This document shows positions 1 to 8,269 of a DNA stretch of 64,000 nucleotides, piece after piece; the stretch's first letter is position 1; each line of letters starts with the position of its first letter. The notes under the pieces were generated by a model. That model had not been told where the DNA came from, did no database searches, and saw nothing but the letters and a program-made list of their open reading frames with translations. Source of the stretch: Paraburkholderia unamae (lineage in GTDB: Bacteria > Pseudomonadota > Gammaproteobacteria > Burkholderiales > Burkholderiaceae); contig NZ_QLSU01000015.1 in the NCBI RefSeq assembly GCF_003268775.1, positions 62,001 to 126,000 on the forward strand, in the 5' to 3' direction. Position numbers and translations under genes: made by a program.

Positions 1-819
1 GGCCGCGCGGCCGCCGACGACCTGCGGCTGCCGTTCGCCTGCGTGCCGACCATCGCGGCCTCGGATGCGCCGTGCAGCGCGCTCGCGGTGATCTACGACG
101 AAGCGGGCCGCGTGGTGCGCGACCGCTTCGTGCGCAGCAACCCGAACCTCGTGCTGCTCGACACCGCCGTGATCGTGCGCGCCCCGGCGCGCTTTTTCAT
201 TGCGGGCATCGGCGACGCGCTCGCGACGTACTACGAGGCCGAGGCCTGCCGGCGCGCTTATGCCCGCAACCTGTGCGGCGGGCGTGGCACGGCGCTCGCC
301 TTCGAAGCCGCGCGGCTGTGCCGCGACCTGCTGTTCGCGCACGCGCCGCAAGCGGTCGAAGACTGCCGGGCGCAACTCGTCACACCCGACTTCGACGCAA
401 CGCTCGAAGCGACGGTGCTGCTCTCCGGCATTGGCTTCGAATCGGGCGGCGTGGCGGCGGCGCACGCGATCCATCATGGCCTGGCCGACCTGCCTTCGTC
501 GCACAGCCTGCTGCACGGCGAAAAGGTGGCGATCGGCGTACTCGCCTCGCTGTTTCTCTCGACCGTGCCCGACGAAGAGCGTCGGCGCGTGTTCCGCTTT
601 TGCCGCGCGGTCGGCTTGCCCACGCGGCTCGCCCAGGTCAACGTCGACGCCGACGACCACCACGCGCTCGAAACCGTGGCGGCGCGCGCCTGCCGCGCGG
701 GCGAAATCATTCACAACGAACCGTATCCCGTCGAGCCCGCCATGGTGGTCGCCGCCCTCAAGGCGATGGACCGCTACGCCGCGCGTCTCGACACACTCAT
801 CCAGCAAGGAGCTGCCTGA
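1..819 (+). CDS. gldA: Glycerol dehydrogenase, 3' part (5' end outside window)
   Basis: The frame is open from base 1, so the N-terminal NAD-binding part lies before the window; 272 C-terminal residues are visible. They follow iron-containing glycerol dehydrogenases closely: PTIAASDAPCSAL at the domain junction, GIGDALATYYEA, AAHAIHHG and LLHGEKVAIG. The Asp and the two His in the last three motifs match the Zn ligands of GldA. The family oxidises glycerol to dihydroxyacetone with NAD and is cytosolic. An SDR gene starts 3 bp downstream and a ribose-type ABC importer converges from the right, which suggests a polyol/sugar locus. The exact polyol is not readable from the sequence. Confidence 0.88.
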   Translation, partial: GRAAADDLRLPFACVPTIAASDAPCSALAVIYDEAGRVVRDRFVRSNPNLVLLDTAVIVRAPARFFIAGIGDALATYYEAEACRRAYARNLCGGRGTALAFEAARLCRDLLFAHAPQAVEDCRAQLVTPDFDATLEATVLLSGIGFESGGVAAAHAIHHGLADLPSSHSLLHGEKVAIGVLASLFLSTVPDEERRRVFRFCRAVGLPTRLAQVNVDADDHHALETVAARACRAGEIIHNEPYPVEPAMVVAALKAMDRYAARLDTLIQQGAA

Positions 820-821
820 AC

Positions 822-1610
822 ATGACACAAACCGCCCTGCAAAAAAACGCTGCGGAAAACCAGGAAATCCACGCCTTCCGGCCCGGCCTCTTCAGCGGCA
901 AGACCGTGCTCGTCTCGGGGGCGACGAGCGGTATCGGCCTGGCGATCGCCGAGGGCTTCGCCTCGCTCGGCGCGCGCGTGATCGCCACGGGCAGCTCGCC
1001 CGCCAAGCTCGAAGCGCTGCGCGCCGACGCCACGCTCTCGCACATCCGTTTCGAACGTGTCGACGTGCGCAACGTCGATGACATCAACCGCTTTTGCAGC
1101 GATCTCGAATCGTTGGATATCCTCATTAATGCGGCCGGTGTGGCGCGCCCGATGGACGAGTACCGCGACGACGTGTTTCGCGAGGTGATCGACGTGAACC
1201 TCACGGCGGCCATGCGCTTTTCGATGGCGGCGCGGCCGCTGCTCGAACGCACGAAGGGCGTGGTCGTGAATGTCGCCTCGATGCTCAGCTATCTCGCCGA
1301 CGTGGAAGTGCCCGCCTATTGCGCGAGCAAGACCGGCATCCTGGGCCTCACGCGCGCGCTGGCGCACGCGTTCGGGGTGGCGGGCGTGCGCGTGAACGCG
1401 ATTGCGCCGGGCTACCATCGCACGGACATGACACGCGCGCTCTGGGAAACGCCCGCGTCGGCGGAAAAGATCGCGGCGCGCGCGGCGCTCAAGCGCTGGG
1501 GGGAAGCCGAGGATCTGGTGGGCGCCGCTGTCTTTCTCGCGTCGCCCGCGGCGGCGTTCGTGACCGGCGTCACGTTGCCGGTGGATGGGGGGTATGTGAG
1601 CGGCAGCTAA
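822..1610 (+). CDS. SDR family oxidoreductase
   Basis: 262-residue classical short-chain dehydrogenase. The glycine-rich cofactor loop GATSGIG is at about residues 33-39, the NAAG motif near 110, and the catalytic YCASK (Tyr-x3-Lys) near 165; the C-terminal part has the usual AIAPGY and PVDGGY strands. The ATG at 822 follows AAGGAG by about ten bases and begins 2 bp after the gldA stop, so the two genes are very probably co-transcribed and coupled. A role in oxidising a polyol or keto-sugar imported by the neighbouring ABC system is inference. The substrate cannot be read from sequence. Confidence 0.88.
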   Translation: MTQTALQKNAAENQEIHAFRPGLFSGKTVLVSGATSGIGLAIAEGFASLGARVIATGSSPAKLEALRADATLSHIRFERVDVRNVDDINRFCSDLESLDILINAAGVARPMDEYRDDVFREVIDVNLTAAMRFSMAARPLLERTKGVVVNVASMLSYLADVEVPAYCASKTGILGLTRALAHAFGVAGVRVNAIAPGYHRTDMTRALWETPASAEKIAARAALKRWGEAEDLVGAAVFLASPAAAFVTGVTLPVDGGYVSGS

Positions 1611-1620
1611 GCGCAAGTGG

Positions 1621-1650
1621 GGGGCCCGGTTCACGGGCCCCTGGCTTTTG
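1621..1650 (+). terminator. Hairpin terminator after gldA-SDR
   Basis: A perfect 8-bp stem GGGGCCCG / CGGGCCCC (1621-1628 with 1634-1641) encloses a 5-nt loop and is followed by TGGCTTTTG. The stem starts 10 bp after the SDR stop. The T tract is short, so termination may be only partial. Confidence 0.6.
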
Positions 1651-1653
1651 CCT

Positions 1654-1926
1654 TCAGTTTTTGTCTTTAGCGTGTGCCTTCAATCCGCATGCCTGCGGCG
1701 AAGCGCCGCTTTCCTCTGCCGCGATTTTCGCCAGTCGTATCGCGCTGTCAAAGCTGCATGCCGTGGCGGTCTGCCGTCGGTCGACGGTCACGACCCAGGT
1801 GTGGAAGCTGTATCGCCATTTGATGCGGCGCTCCTCCAGCAAGGCCGACAACCACCGCCAGACAGACGCATCGTCTGCATTCGCGGCGGCCGCGGCCCGG
1901 TTTCGTTCGCGTTGCATCGTATCCAT
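1654..1926 (-). CDS. Small hypothetical protein (90 aa)
   Basis: Open frame of 90 residues in the 358-bp gap between the SDR gene and the binding-protein gene. Its middle part (about residues 35-72) alternates hydrophobic strands and a helix in a protein-like way (RYSFHTWVVTVDRRQ followed by FDSAIRLAKIAAEES), as in small single-domain proteins that are common in Burkholderia. There is no convincing Shine-Dalgarno sequence before the ATG at 1926, and ATG 1917 is an alternative. It runs downstream-antisense to the gldA-SDR terminator. I do not recognise a named family; it could be a chance frame. Confidence 0.4.
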   Translation of the reverse strand: MDTMQRERNRAAAAANADDASVWRWLSALLEERRIKWRYSFHTWVVTVDRRQTATACSFDSAIRLAKIAAEESGASPQACGLKAHAKDKN

Positions 1927-1968
1927 CGGTCGAGCTTGTAGCGTAGCGCGCGACGCGCAAGCCGCCGC

Positions 1969-2916
1969 TCAGTGCGACGACCAGCCCTGGTAGCTCGCCA
2001 CGTTCTCGCGCGTGACCAGCGTGGAAGGCATCAGCACGACCGGATTGGCCGGCTTGTGCCCGTTCATGATGCCGTAGCCGAGCGTCACCGCCTGCTGCGC
2101 CATCGCCCACGGGTCCTGGCTCGCCGACGCGGCGATCGAGCTGTCCGCGCTCTTGAGCGCCGCCTCGACATCGGGCGCGCCATCCACCGAAGCGAGGACG
2201 ATGCCCTTGCGGCGCAACTGCTTCGCTGCAAGGTCGCTGCCGAGCGCCTGCGGGTCGTTGGTCGCGAACACGGCGTCGATCTTCTGGAACCGCGTGAGGT
2301 AGCCCTGCATGGCGTTCATGCCGCCGTCGCGCGAGCCTTTCGCGTTCTGGTCGTCGGAGAGCACCTTGATGTCGGGATGCTTCGCGAACGCGGACCGGCA
2401 GCCTTCCACGCGGTCCAGCACCGCCGAGACGGGCGGCCCGTTTTCGATGATCACGTTGCCCTTGCCGTTGAGCCGGCTCGCGAGATAGCCGCACGAGAGA
2501 GCGCCCGCCTGCACGTTGTTCGTCTGCACTGTTGCATCGGCGCCCGCTGCCGCGACATCCACGGCCACCACGACGATGCCCGCCGCCTTCGCCTTGCGCA
2601 CGGCGGGCTCGATCGCCCTCGGATCGACGGCATTCAAGACGATCATGTCGACGTGCGAGGCAATGAAGTTGTCGATCTCCGTGAACTGCTTGTTCAGGTC
2701 GTAGTCCGCGCCCAGCGTCGTCACGCGGACATTGGGATTGATCTCTTTGGCCTTCGCCTGGGCGCCTTTGATGAGCGTGATGTAGTAAGGATTGCCAAGA
2801 TCGTTCACGGTGATGCCGATCGAGCGAAGCGGCTTGCCCTCGGCATGGGCGCCCGTGCTGGCCGTGGCCGCCAGGCCAATGGCAACGCCGGCGGCAATCA
2901 GGGTCTTCCTGAGCAT
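1969..2916 (-). CDS. Sugar ABC transporter, periplasmic binding protein (RbsB type)
   Basis: 315 residues. A typical signal peptide (LRKT, hydrophobic core, AHA cleavage site near residue 24) leads into a periplasmic-binding-protein type 1 fold: SIGITVNDLGNPYY at the first strand, then DMIVLNAVDP, and FATNDPQALG in the second lobe. GAGGAGAC precedes the ATG at 2916. It lies downstream of a permease and a double-ATPase gene on the same strand, giving a full ribose/xylose/polyol-class importer. The ligand is probably a sugar or polyol handled by the convergent gldA/SDR pair; this is inferred from position only. Confidence 0.9.
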   Translation of the reverse strand: MLRKTLIAAGVAIGLAATASTGAHAEGKPLRSIGITVNDLGNPYYITLIKGAQAKAKEINPNVRVTTLGADYDLNKQFTEIDNFIASHVDMIVLNAVDPRAIEPAVRKAKAAGIVVVAVDVAAAGADATVQTNNVQAGALSCGYLASRLNGKGNVIIENGPPVSAVLDRVEGCRSAFAKHPDIKVLSDDQNAKGSRDGGMNAMQGYLTRFQKIDAVFATNDPQALGSDLAAKQLRRKGIVLASVDGAPDVEAALKSADSSIAASASQDPWAMAQQAVTLGYGIMNGHKPANPVVLMPSTLVTRENVASYQGWSSH

Positions 2917-3008
2917 GAATACGTCTCCTCGTTGAATGGGACAGCGGGTGTTGAAGCGAGCGCGGCGTGCGCTCGTGTGGGTATTTGTTTGCGTACTGAT
3001 CCAGATAG

Positions 3009-4028
3009 TCAGGTGCGCGCGGAGCCCTGCTGGCGCAGGCGGTCGAGCGCCACCGCGCCGATGATCACGAGCCCTTTGATGATGTACTGCCACACATCCG
3101 AGATCCCCATGAGCACGAGACCGTTCGTGAGCACCGCGATGATGAGCGCGCCCACCAGCGTGCCGACGATCGAACCCACGCCGCCCACGAAACTGGTGCC
3201 GCCAAGGATCACGGCGGCGATGGCATCGAGTTCGTACGACTGGCCGAGTTGCAGACCGTTGGCCGCGTAGAGGCGCGCGGCCGACATGACGGCGGCAAGC
3301 CCCGCCAGCAGGCCGGAAACCGTGTAGACGAAAATCTGGATCGAGCGCACCTTGATGCCGGCCAGCCGCGCCGCCTCGGCATTGCCGCCCACCGAGTAGA
3401 TATGCAGGCCGAGCACGGTGCGCCTGAGCACGAACCACGAAACCGCGATCACGATGGCCGCGATCACGACGAGCCAGGGCACGCCCGCAATGGAATCGTT
3501 GCCGATGAACGCGAACGGTAATTGCGGATTGAACACGGTGGTGTCGTGCCCCAGCACGCGCGCGACGCCGCGCACCGCGGTCAGCGAACCGAGCGTGACG
3601 ATGAACGGCGGCAGGCGCAGCAGCGCGATCAGACCGCCGTTCGCCACACCCAGCACGCCGCCCAGCAGCAAGGCGGCGGGAATCGCGGCCCACGCCCAGC
3701 CGGGCGCGTTCGACACGAGCATGGCCACCACCGCCGCGGCGGCCAGCACCGAGCCCACCGAAAGATCGATGCCGCCGGTGAGCACGACGAAGGTCATGCC
3801 CGCCGCGAGCACGACATTGATCGACGCCTGTTGCGCCACGATCGACAGATTCTGCACCGTGAGGAATTCGCCGTTGCCAAGGCCAAAGCCGATGCACAGC
3901 AGCACGAGCACGGGCAGCATGCCGGCCGTGCGGGCGAGCGAGCGCAGGCGCGTTCGGCGGCGGTTCGGCGTGCCGCCGTTCGCGGGTTGCGCGCCGGGAC
4001 CGTCCGGGTTCAGGGTGAGTTGGGTCAT
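3009..4028 (-). CDS. Sugar ABC transporter permease (RbsC type)
   Basis: 339 residues, almost wholly hydrophobic after a basic N-terminal tail of about 35 residues. It carries the family signature GGIDLSVGSVLAAAAV (about 105-120) and GGTSFVGGVGSIVGTLVGAL near the C-terminus, as in RbsC/XylH inner-membrane subunits with 8-10 membrane spans. GGAGACGAC precedes the ATG at 4028. Its partners are the ATPase upstream and the binding protein downstream. Confidence 0.9.
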   Translation of the reverse strand: MTQLTLNPDGPGAQPANGGTPNRRRTRLRSLARTAGMLPVLVLLCIGFGLGNGEFLTVQNLSIVAQQASINVVLAAGMTFVVLTGGIDLSVGSVLAAAAVVAMLVSNAPGWAWAAIPAALLLGGVLGVANGGLIALLRLPPFIVTLGSLTAVRGVARVLGHDTTVFNPQLPFAFIGNDSIAGVPWLVVIAAIVIAVSWFVLRRTVLGLHIYSVGGNAEAARLAGIKVRSIQIFVYTVSGLLAGLAAVMSAARLYAANGLQLGQSYELDAIAAVILGGTSFVGGVGSIVGTLVGALIIAVLTNGLVLMGISDVWQYIIKGLVIIGAVALDRLRQQGSART

Positions 4029-4121
4029 GTCGTCTCCGTGTTGTCGTTGTCGGGGCGGTGAAGCAATGGCGTCGCGCCGGGGATGCTCCGGCGGGGAAGG
4101 ATGCGGGTGACGAGGTGAACG

Positions 4122-5705
4122 TCAGGCGGCCGCGCGAGCGGGCGAGCGATCGGCGGCATCCGCGCTCGACCCCGTGGCGAGTTCGATGATGGCTTCCTGG
4201 CTGATCGCGCCCTCGCCTGCCAGCTCGCCGGCAATCGTGCCCTCGCGCATCACGAGCACGCGGTCGGACACGCCGATCACCTCGGGCAATTCGCTCGAAA
4301 TCACGAGAATCGCCACGCCCGAGCGCGCGAGCTGGTCGATGATCCGGTAGATCTCCGACTTCGCGCCGATGTCGACGCCGCGCGTGGGCTCGTCGAGAAT
4401 TAGCACGCGCGGACGGATCTCCAGCAGCCGCGAAAGCAGCACCTTCTGCTGGTTGCCGCCCGAGAGCGAGCCCACGTTGGCCGAGGCTCGCGCCACGCGG
4501 ATCGCGAGCGCATCCACCGCCGCGCCCGTGCGGCCCGCCGCCTTGCGGCGATCGAGGACACCCGCGCGCGCGTCGCGCCCCGCGATCATCACGTTGATGT
4601 TGTCGTGCACGCTCATGTCGAGAAAGAGGCCGTCGCCCTTGCGGTCTTCGGTGAGGTAGACCACACCGGCGCGGATCGCATCGCGCGGCGAACGCGGCTG
4701 GAGCGGCTTGCCTCCCGCCACCTCGACCGTGCCCGCCGAACGTTTGCGCGCGCCGTAGACAAGCCGCGCCAGCTCGGTGCGGCCCGCCCCAACGAGCCCG
4801 GCCAGCCCAAGCACCTCGCCCTCGTGCAGCACGAAACTGCAACCGTGCACGCGCACGCCGTCCGCGAGATCACGCACCGCGAGCGCCACCGGCGCGTCGC
4901 CCGCAAAGCGATGCGCCTTGCGATAGAAGCCCGAAAGATCGCGGCCCACCATCATCTTCACGAGCCGCGCTTCGGACAACTCGGCGCGCTCCAGTGTGCC
5001 GACGTAGCTGCCGTCGCGCAGCACCGAAACGCGGTCGGAGAGCGCATAGATCTCGGCCATGCGGTGGCTGATGTAGATGATCGCCATGCCCGCTTCGCGC
5101 AGGCGCTGGATCAGCGCGAAAAGCCGGTCCGTTTCGCGCGTGGAGAGCGGCGTGGTGGGCTCGTCCATCACGAGAATGCGCGCGTTGGCGAGCATGGCGC
5201 GCGCGATCTCCACGAGTTGTCGCTCGGCGATCGTGAGGTCGCCCACGCGGGTGGCGGGGCCGAAGCGCGCCCCCAGACGCGCGAGCACGTCGGCGCAGGC
5301 ACGTTCCATCGCCGCGCGGTCCGCAAGCCAGCGGCAGCCGCGCTTGCGAAGCTCCCGCCCCGCGTGAATGTTCTCGGCCACGCTGAGGTTGGGCGCGAGA
5401 CTCAGCTCCTGATAGATCACGGCGATGCCGAGATCGCGCGCGGCCTGCGGTCCGTGGATCGCCACGGGCTTGCCTTCGAGCAGGATCTGCGCGCCCGCGT
5501 CGGCCTGATAGGCGCCGCTCAGGATCTTCATGAGCGTCGATTTGCCCGCGCCGTTTTCGCCCATGAGCGCGTGAACTTCGCCGCGCCGCACGTCGAGGCG
5601 GACGTCGCGCAGCGCGCGCATGCCGGAAAACGTCTTGCCGATATTGCGCATCTCGAGCAGCGGGGGCGGCGCATCGCAGGGGCTGCGCGGGTGGGTTTCA
5701 GCCAT
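4122..5705 (-). CDS. Sugar ABC transporter ATPase, tandem-domain (RbsA type)
   Basis: 527 residues with two nucleotide-binding halves, as in RbsA/MglA/XylG. The first half has Walker A GENGAGKST (about 49-57) and Walker B LVMDEPTTPLS. The second half has the degenerate P-loop VGAGRTELA, the signature LSGGNQQK and Walker B LILDEPTRGVD, the usual asymmetry of this family. It is first in the operon. The C-terminal tail SSADAADRSPARAAA is of no evident function. It energises uptake of an unidentified sugar or polyol across the inner membrane. Confidence 0.92.
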   Translation of the reverse strand: MAETHPRSPCDAPPPLLEMRNIGKTFSGMRALRDVRLDVRRGEVHALMGENGAGKSTLMKILSGAYQADAGAQILLEGKPVAIHGPQAARDLGIAVIYQELSLAPNLSVAENIHAGRELRKRGCRWLADRAAMERACADVLARLGARFGPATRVGDLTIAERQLVEIARAMLANARILVMDEPTTPLSTRETDRLFALIQRLREAGMAIIYISHRMAEIYALSDRVSVLRDGSYVGTLERAELSEARLVKMMVGRDLSGFYRKAHRFAGDAPVALAVRDLADGVRVHGCSFVLHEGEVLGLAGLVGAGRTELARLVYGARKRSAGTVEVAGGKPLQPRSPRDAIRAGVVYLTEDRKGDGLFLDMSVHDNINVMIAGRDARAGVLDRRKAAGRTGAAVDALAIRVARASANVGSLSGGNQQKVLLSRLLEIRPRVLILDEPTRGVDIGAKSEIYRIIDQLARSGVAILVISSELPEVIGVSDRVLVMREGTIAGELAGEGAISQEAIIELATGSSADAADRSPARAAA

Positions 5706-5782
5706 GACTAATCTCAGTGAGCGGGAACGTGTACGGCTAGTGTTGCTATCGATATCTTTTGTCTTGATCGACGAATAAGGCT

Positions 5783-5794
5783 AATAACGTTATT
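5783..5794. promoter_or_regulatory. Operator-like palindrome in the sugar ABC promoter region
   Basis: The 401-bp gap 5706-6106 holds no convincing gene, but it contains an AT-rich stretch (about 5740-5840) directly upstream of the ATPase start. Within it lies the perfect 12-bp palindrome AATAACGTTATT. The central CG with AT-rich arms resembles LacI/GalR-family operators, the usual control of such importers. No LacI gene is in the window. The rest of the gap shows nothing I can name. Confidence 0.4.
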
Positions 5795-6106
5795 TTTAAT
5801 AATGTTACGTGTAGCGTTACAAGCATTTGAATTAGGGTTTCCCCGCTGATGCCTGCAACTGGCGGAATTCGAACTTGTGCGTTACTAACGGGCGCGGCGT
5901 CGTGCGCTCGCGCGGGTTGCGAACGATAAGGGCTTGCGGGGAACGCGGTTGACGCAGCGCCGGGCATGACCGGCTACTGGACGAGGTGGGCGTGGTGTCG
6001 CGAGGTGCGGGTGAAGCGGCTGTGGGCGGTATCGACGGTCAGCCATCGTTCGCCGAAGACCACGGGCAAACGACGGCTGCGCAGATCGAAAAATGCGACT
6101 GTGGCG

Positions 6107-6934
6107 TCAGCGGGCGGCGGCGCCTTTGCGGCGCAGCCATTCGCCCAGCACCAGCAGCGAGGTCGAGAACAGCACGAGGATCGTGGCCAACGCAACGATC
6201 GTCGGCGTGATGCTGTCGCGAATGCCGCTGAACATCTGCCGTGGAATCGTGGCCTGGTCCGGGCCCGCGAGAAACAGTGTGATGACGACTTCGTCGAACG
6301 AGGTGGCGAAGGCGAACAATGCACCCGAGAGCACGCCGGGCAGGATCAGCGGCAGCGTCACGCGGAAGAACGTTTCCACGCGGCCTGCGCCGAGGCTCAG
6401 GCTCGCGTTGACGAGCGACCGGTTGAAGCCCTTGAGCACCGCGCCGACCGTGGTCACCGCGAACGGCGCGCCCAGCAGCGCATGTGCGATGACGAGCCCG
6501 ACGAAGGTTCCCGCCAGGTGCAGCTTCATGTAGAACAGATACATGCCGACCGCGACCACGACCAGCGGTGCAACGAGGGGCGAAAGCATCACCGCGGTCA
6601 GCAGCCGCTTGCCCGGAAAGCTCGCACGGTCGAGGCCGAGTGCGCAAAGCGTGCCGAGTACGGTGGCGAGCACCGTGGCGCTCGGCGCAACGATAAAGCT
6701 GTTGCGGATCGCACGCCACCAGATGTCGGAGGTGAACAGCACGCGATACCAGTGGAGCGACCAGTGCGACACCGGGTAGACGAGGAACGAGTCCGCCGAA
6801 AACGACAGCGGCACCAGCGCGACAATGGGCAGCGCGAGATACGCAAGCAGTCCGTAGCAAAGCACGCGCAGCGCGACGTACCAGACTTTCTCGGGCAAGC
6901 CGACCGATGGCTCGAAAGCGGGCATGAGTCTCAT
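6107..6934 (-). CDS. ABC transporter permease (PotC type)
   Basis: 275 residues with about six membrane spans. The EAA-type loop that docks the ATPase is visible as NASLSLGAGRVETFF followed by VTLPLILP. The ATG at 6934 overlaps the stop of the preceding permease (ATGA), so the two are translationally coupled. It is the last gene of the leuCDB-ATPase-binding protein-permease-permease run. The family imports polyamines, but related systems carry opines, 2-aminoethylphosphonate or dicarboxylates, so the ligand is open. Confidence 0.9.
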   Translation of the reverse strand: MRLMPAFEPSVGLPEKVWYVALRVLCYGLLAYLALPIVALVPLSFSADSFLVYPVSHWSLHWYRVLFTSDIWWRAIRNSFIVAPSATVLATVLGTLCALGLDRASFPGKRLLTAVMLSPLVAPLVVVAVGMYLFYMKLHLAGTFVGLVIAHALLGAPFAVTTVGAVLKGFNRSLVNASLSLGAGRVETFFRVTLPLILPGVLSGALFAFATSFDEVVITLFLAGPDQATIPRQMFSGIRDSITPTIVALATILVLFSTSLLVLGEWLRRKGAAAR

Positions 6935-8265
6935 GACGTCGCCGCCTCCCCGAACAGGTGCCGGCGCCCGGCCATGAGCATCCGGTAGACGACGAACAGC
7001 AACGCGGTCGCGATCAGCAGCAGCGCGCTCAACGCGGCGGCAAGCCCCCAGTTGATCGACGTGTTGGTGAACCAGGCGATGTAATAGCTGAGCATCTGGT
7101 CCCCCGCGCCGCCGAGCAGCGCGGGCGCGATGTAGTAACCGAGCGCGCTGACGAACACGAGCAGCGCACCGGCTGCGACGCCGGGCGCGGTGAGCGGCGC
7201 ATACACGCGCCAGAACGCGCCGAACGGATGGCTGCCGAGCGAAACGGCGGCGCGCTGGTAAGTTAGCGGAATGCCGCGCATCACCGCGAGCAGCGGCAAG
7301 ACCATGAACGGAATGAGGATGTGCACCATCGAAATGACAACGCCCGTGCGGTTGTAGATGAGGTCGAGCGGCGTGTCGACGATGTGCATCGCGAGCGCCA
7401 GCCGGTTGATCACGCCTTCGCGCGGCAGCACGACCATCCAGGCCGCGATGCGCACGAGAATCGACGTCCAGAACGGAATCAGCACCGCCATCAGCATGAG
7501 TCGCTGGCGCGCCGCCGGCAGCCTGCTCAGCCAGTAGGTGAGCGGAAAGCCGAATACGACAACCAGCGCCGTCACGACCGCGCTGATCCCGAACGTGCGC
7601 CCGAGTATCGGCAGAAAGACGCGCCGATCGGGCGGCAGCATGGCGATACGTCCTTCGGCATCCTGATGACTGTCGATGGCGCGCAGCGCGTAGGCAGCCG
7701 TCAGCGGACGCACCGCGCGCGCAATGGCGCGCCATGCCGGCGCCTCGCCCCAGTGGGGATCGTACTGGATCAGATCCGCTTTCACGGCGGCAGGGTCGCG
7801 GGGCGCGGCGGGCTGGCCCGCGCCTTCGGCGAGATGATCCAGATGGCGACGCGCGCGCAACAGCAACAGTCGCATGCCGGGCGCGTCACGATTGAGCCGC
7901 TCTGTCGCGTCGCCCAGCGTGCCGGCATCGTCGGCCGCGACGATATCGGCCGCCAACGCGCCGAACGCCGCGGCAGGCGGCGCCGACGCGCCGTCCCAGT
8001 TCGCCAGCGCGCGAGCCGTGCCCGGAAACGCCACCGCCACCGACGGGTCCCACGCGGCCCGCGTCAGCAGGCTGGCAATCGGCACGACGAAAAAGACCAG
8101 CATGAACAACGCGAGCGGCGCGATCAGCAACAGCGCCCCGCCCACGTCGCCACGCGAGCGCGCCACCTTCGCGGCGCGCGGCCGGGCGGCTGCGGGCGGG
8201 CGCGCCGCCCCGTTGACCACCGTTCCCAACTCTGTAGCGCCCGACGGATTCGACATGGCAGCCAT
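6931..8265 (-). CDS. ABC transporter permease (PotB type) with large periplasmic insert
   Basis: 444 residues counting from the ATG at 8265, 4 bp after the binding-protein stop; ATG 8256 is also possible. One membrane span near residues 43-65 is followed by about 120 soluble residues rich in Ala/Asp/Arg before the remaining five spans. The EAA loop RAAVSLGSHPFGAFW is intact near residue 350. E. coli PotB is about 275 residues, so the extra length is almost entirely this loop, which should face the periplasm and the binding protein. It pairs with the PotC-type permease by a 4-bp overlap. Confidence 0.87.
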   Translation of the reverse strand: MAAMSNPSGATELGTVVNGAARPPAAARPRAAKVARSRGDVGGALLLIAPLALFMLVFFVVPIASLLTRAAWDPSVAVAFPGTARALANWDGASAPPAAAFGALAADIVAADDAGTLGDATERLNRDAPGMRLLLLRARRHLDHLAEGAGQPAAPRDPAAVKADLIQYDPHWGEAPAWRAIARAVRPLTAAYALRAIDSHQDAEGRIAMLPPDRRVFLPILGRTFGISAVVTALVVVFGFPLTYWLSRLPAARQRLMLMAVLIPFWTSILVRIAAWMVVLPREGVINRLALAMHIVDTPLDLIYNRTGVVISMVHILIPFMVLPLLAVMRGIPLTYQRAAVSLGSHPFGAFWRVYAPLTAPGVAAGALLVFVSALGYYIAPALLGGAGDQMLSYYIAWFTNTSINWGLAAALSALLLIATALLFVVYRMLMAGRRHLFGEAATS

Positions 8266-8269
8266 CCGT

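Noticed and set aside
1969..4842. A single 957-residue minus-strand frame across binding protein, permease and part of the ATPase region
   Set aside because: Only its last 315 residues match a family; the upstream part is Arg/Ala/Gly-rich frame shadow of the permease and ATPase genes.
5746..5967. 73-residue frame in the sugar ABC promoter region
   Set aside because: No ribosome site or protein-like pattern, and it covers the AT-rich promoter segment.
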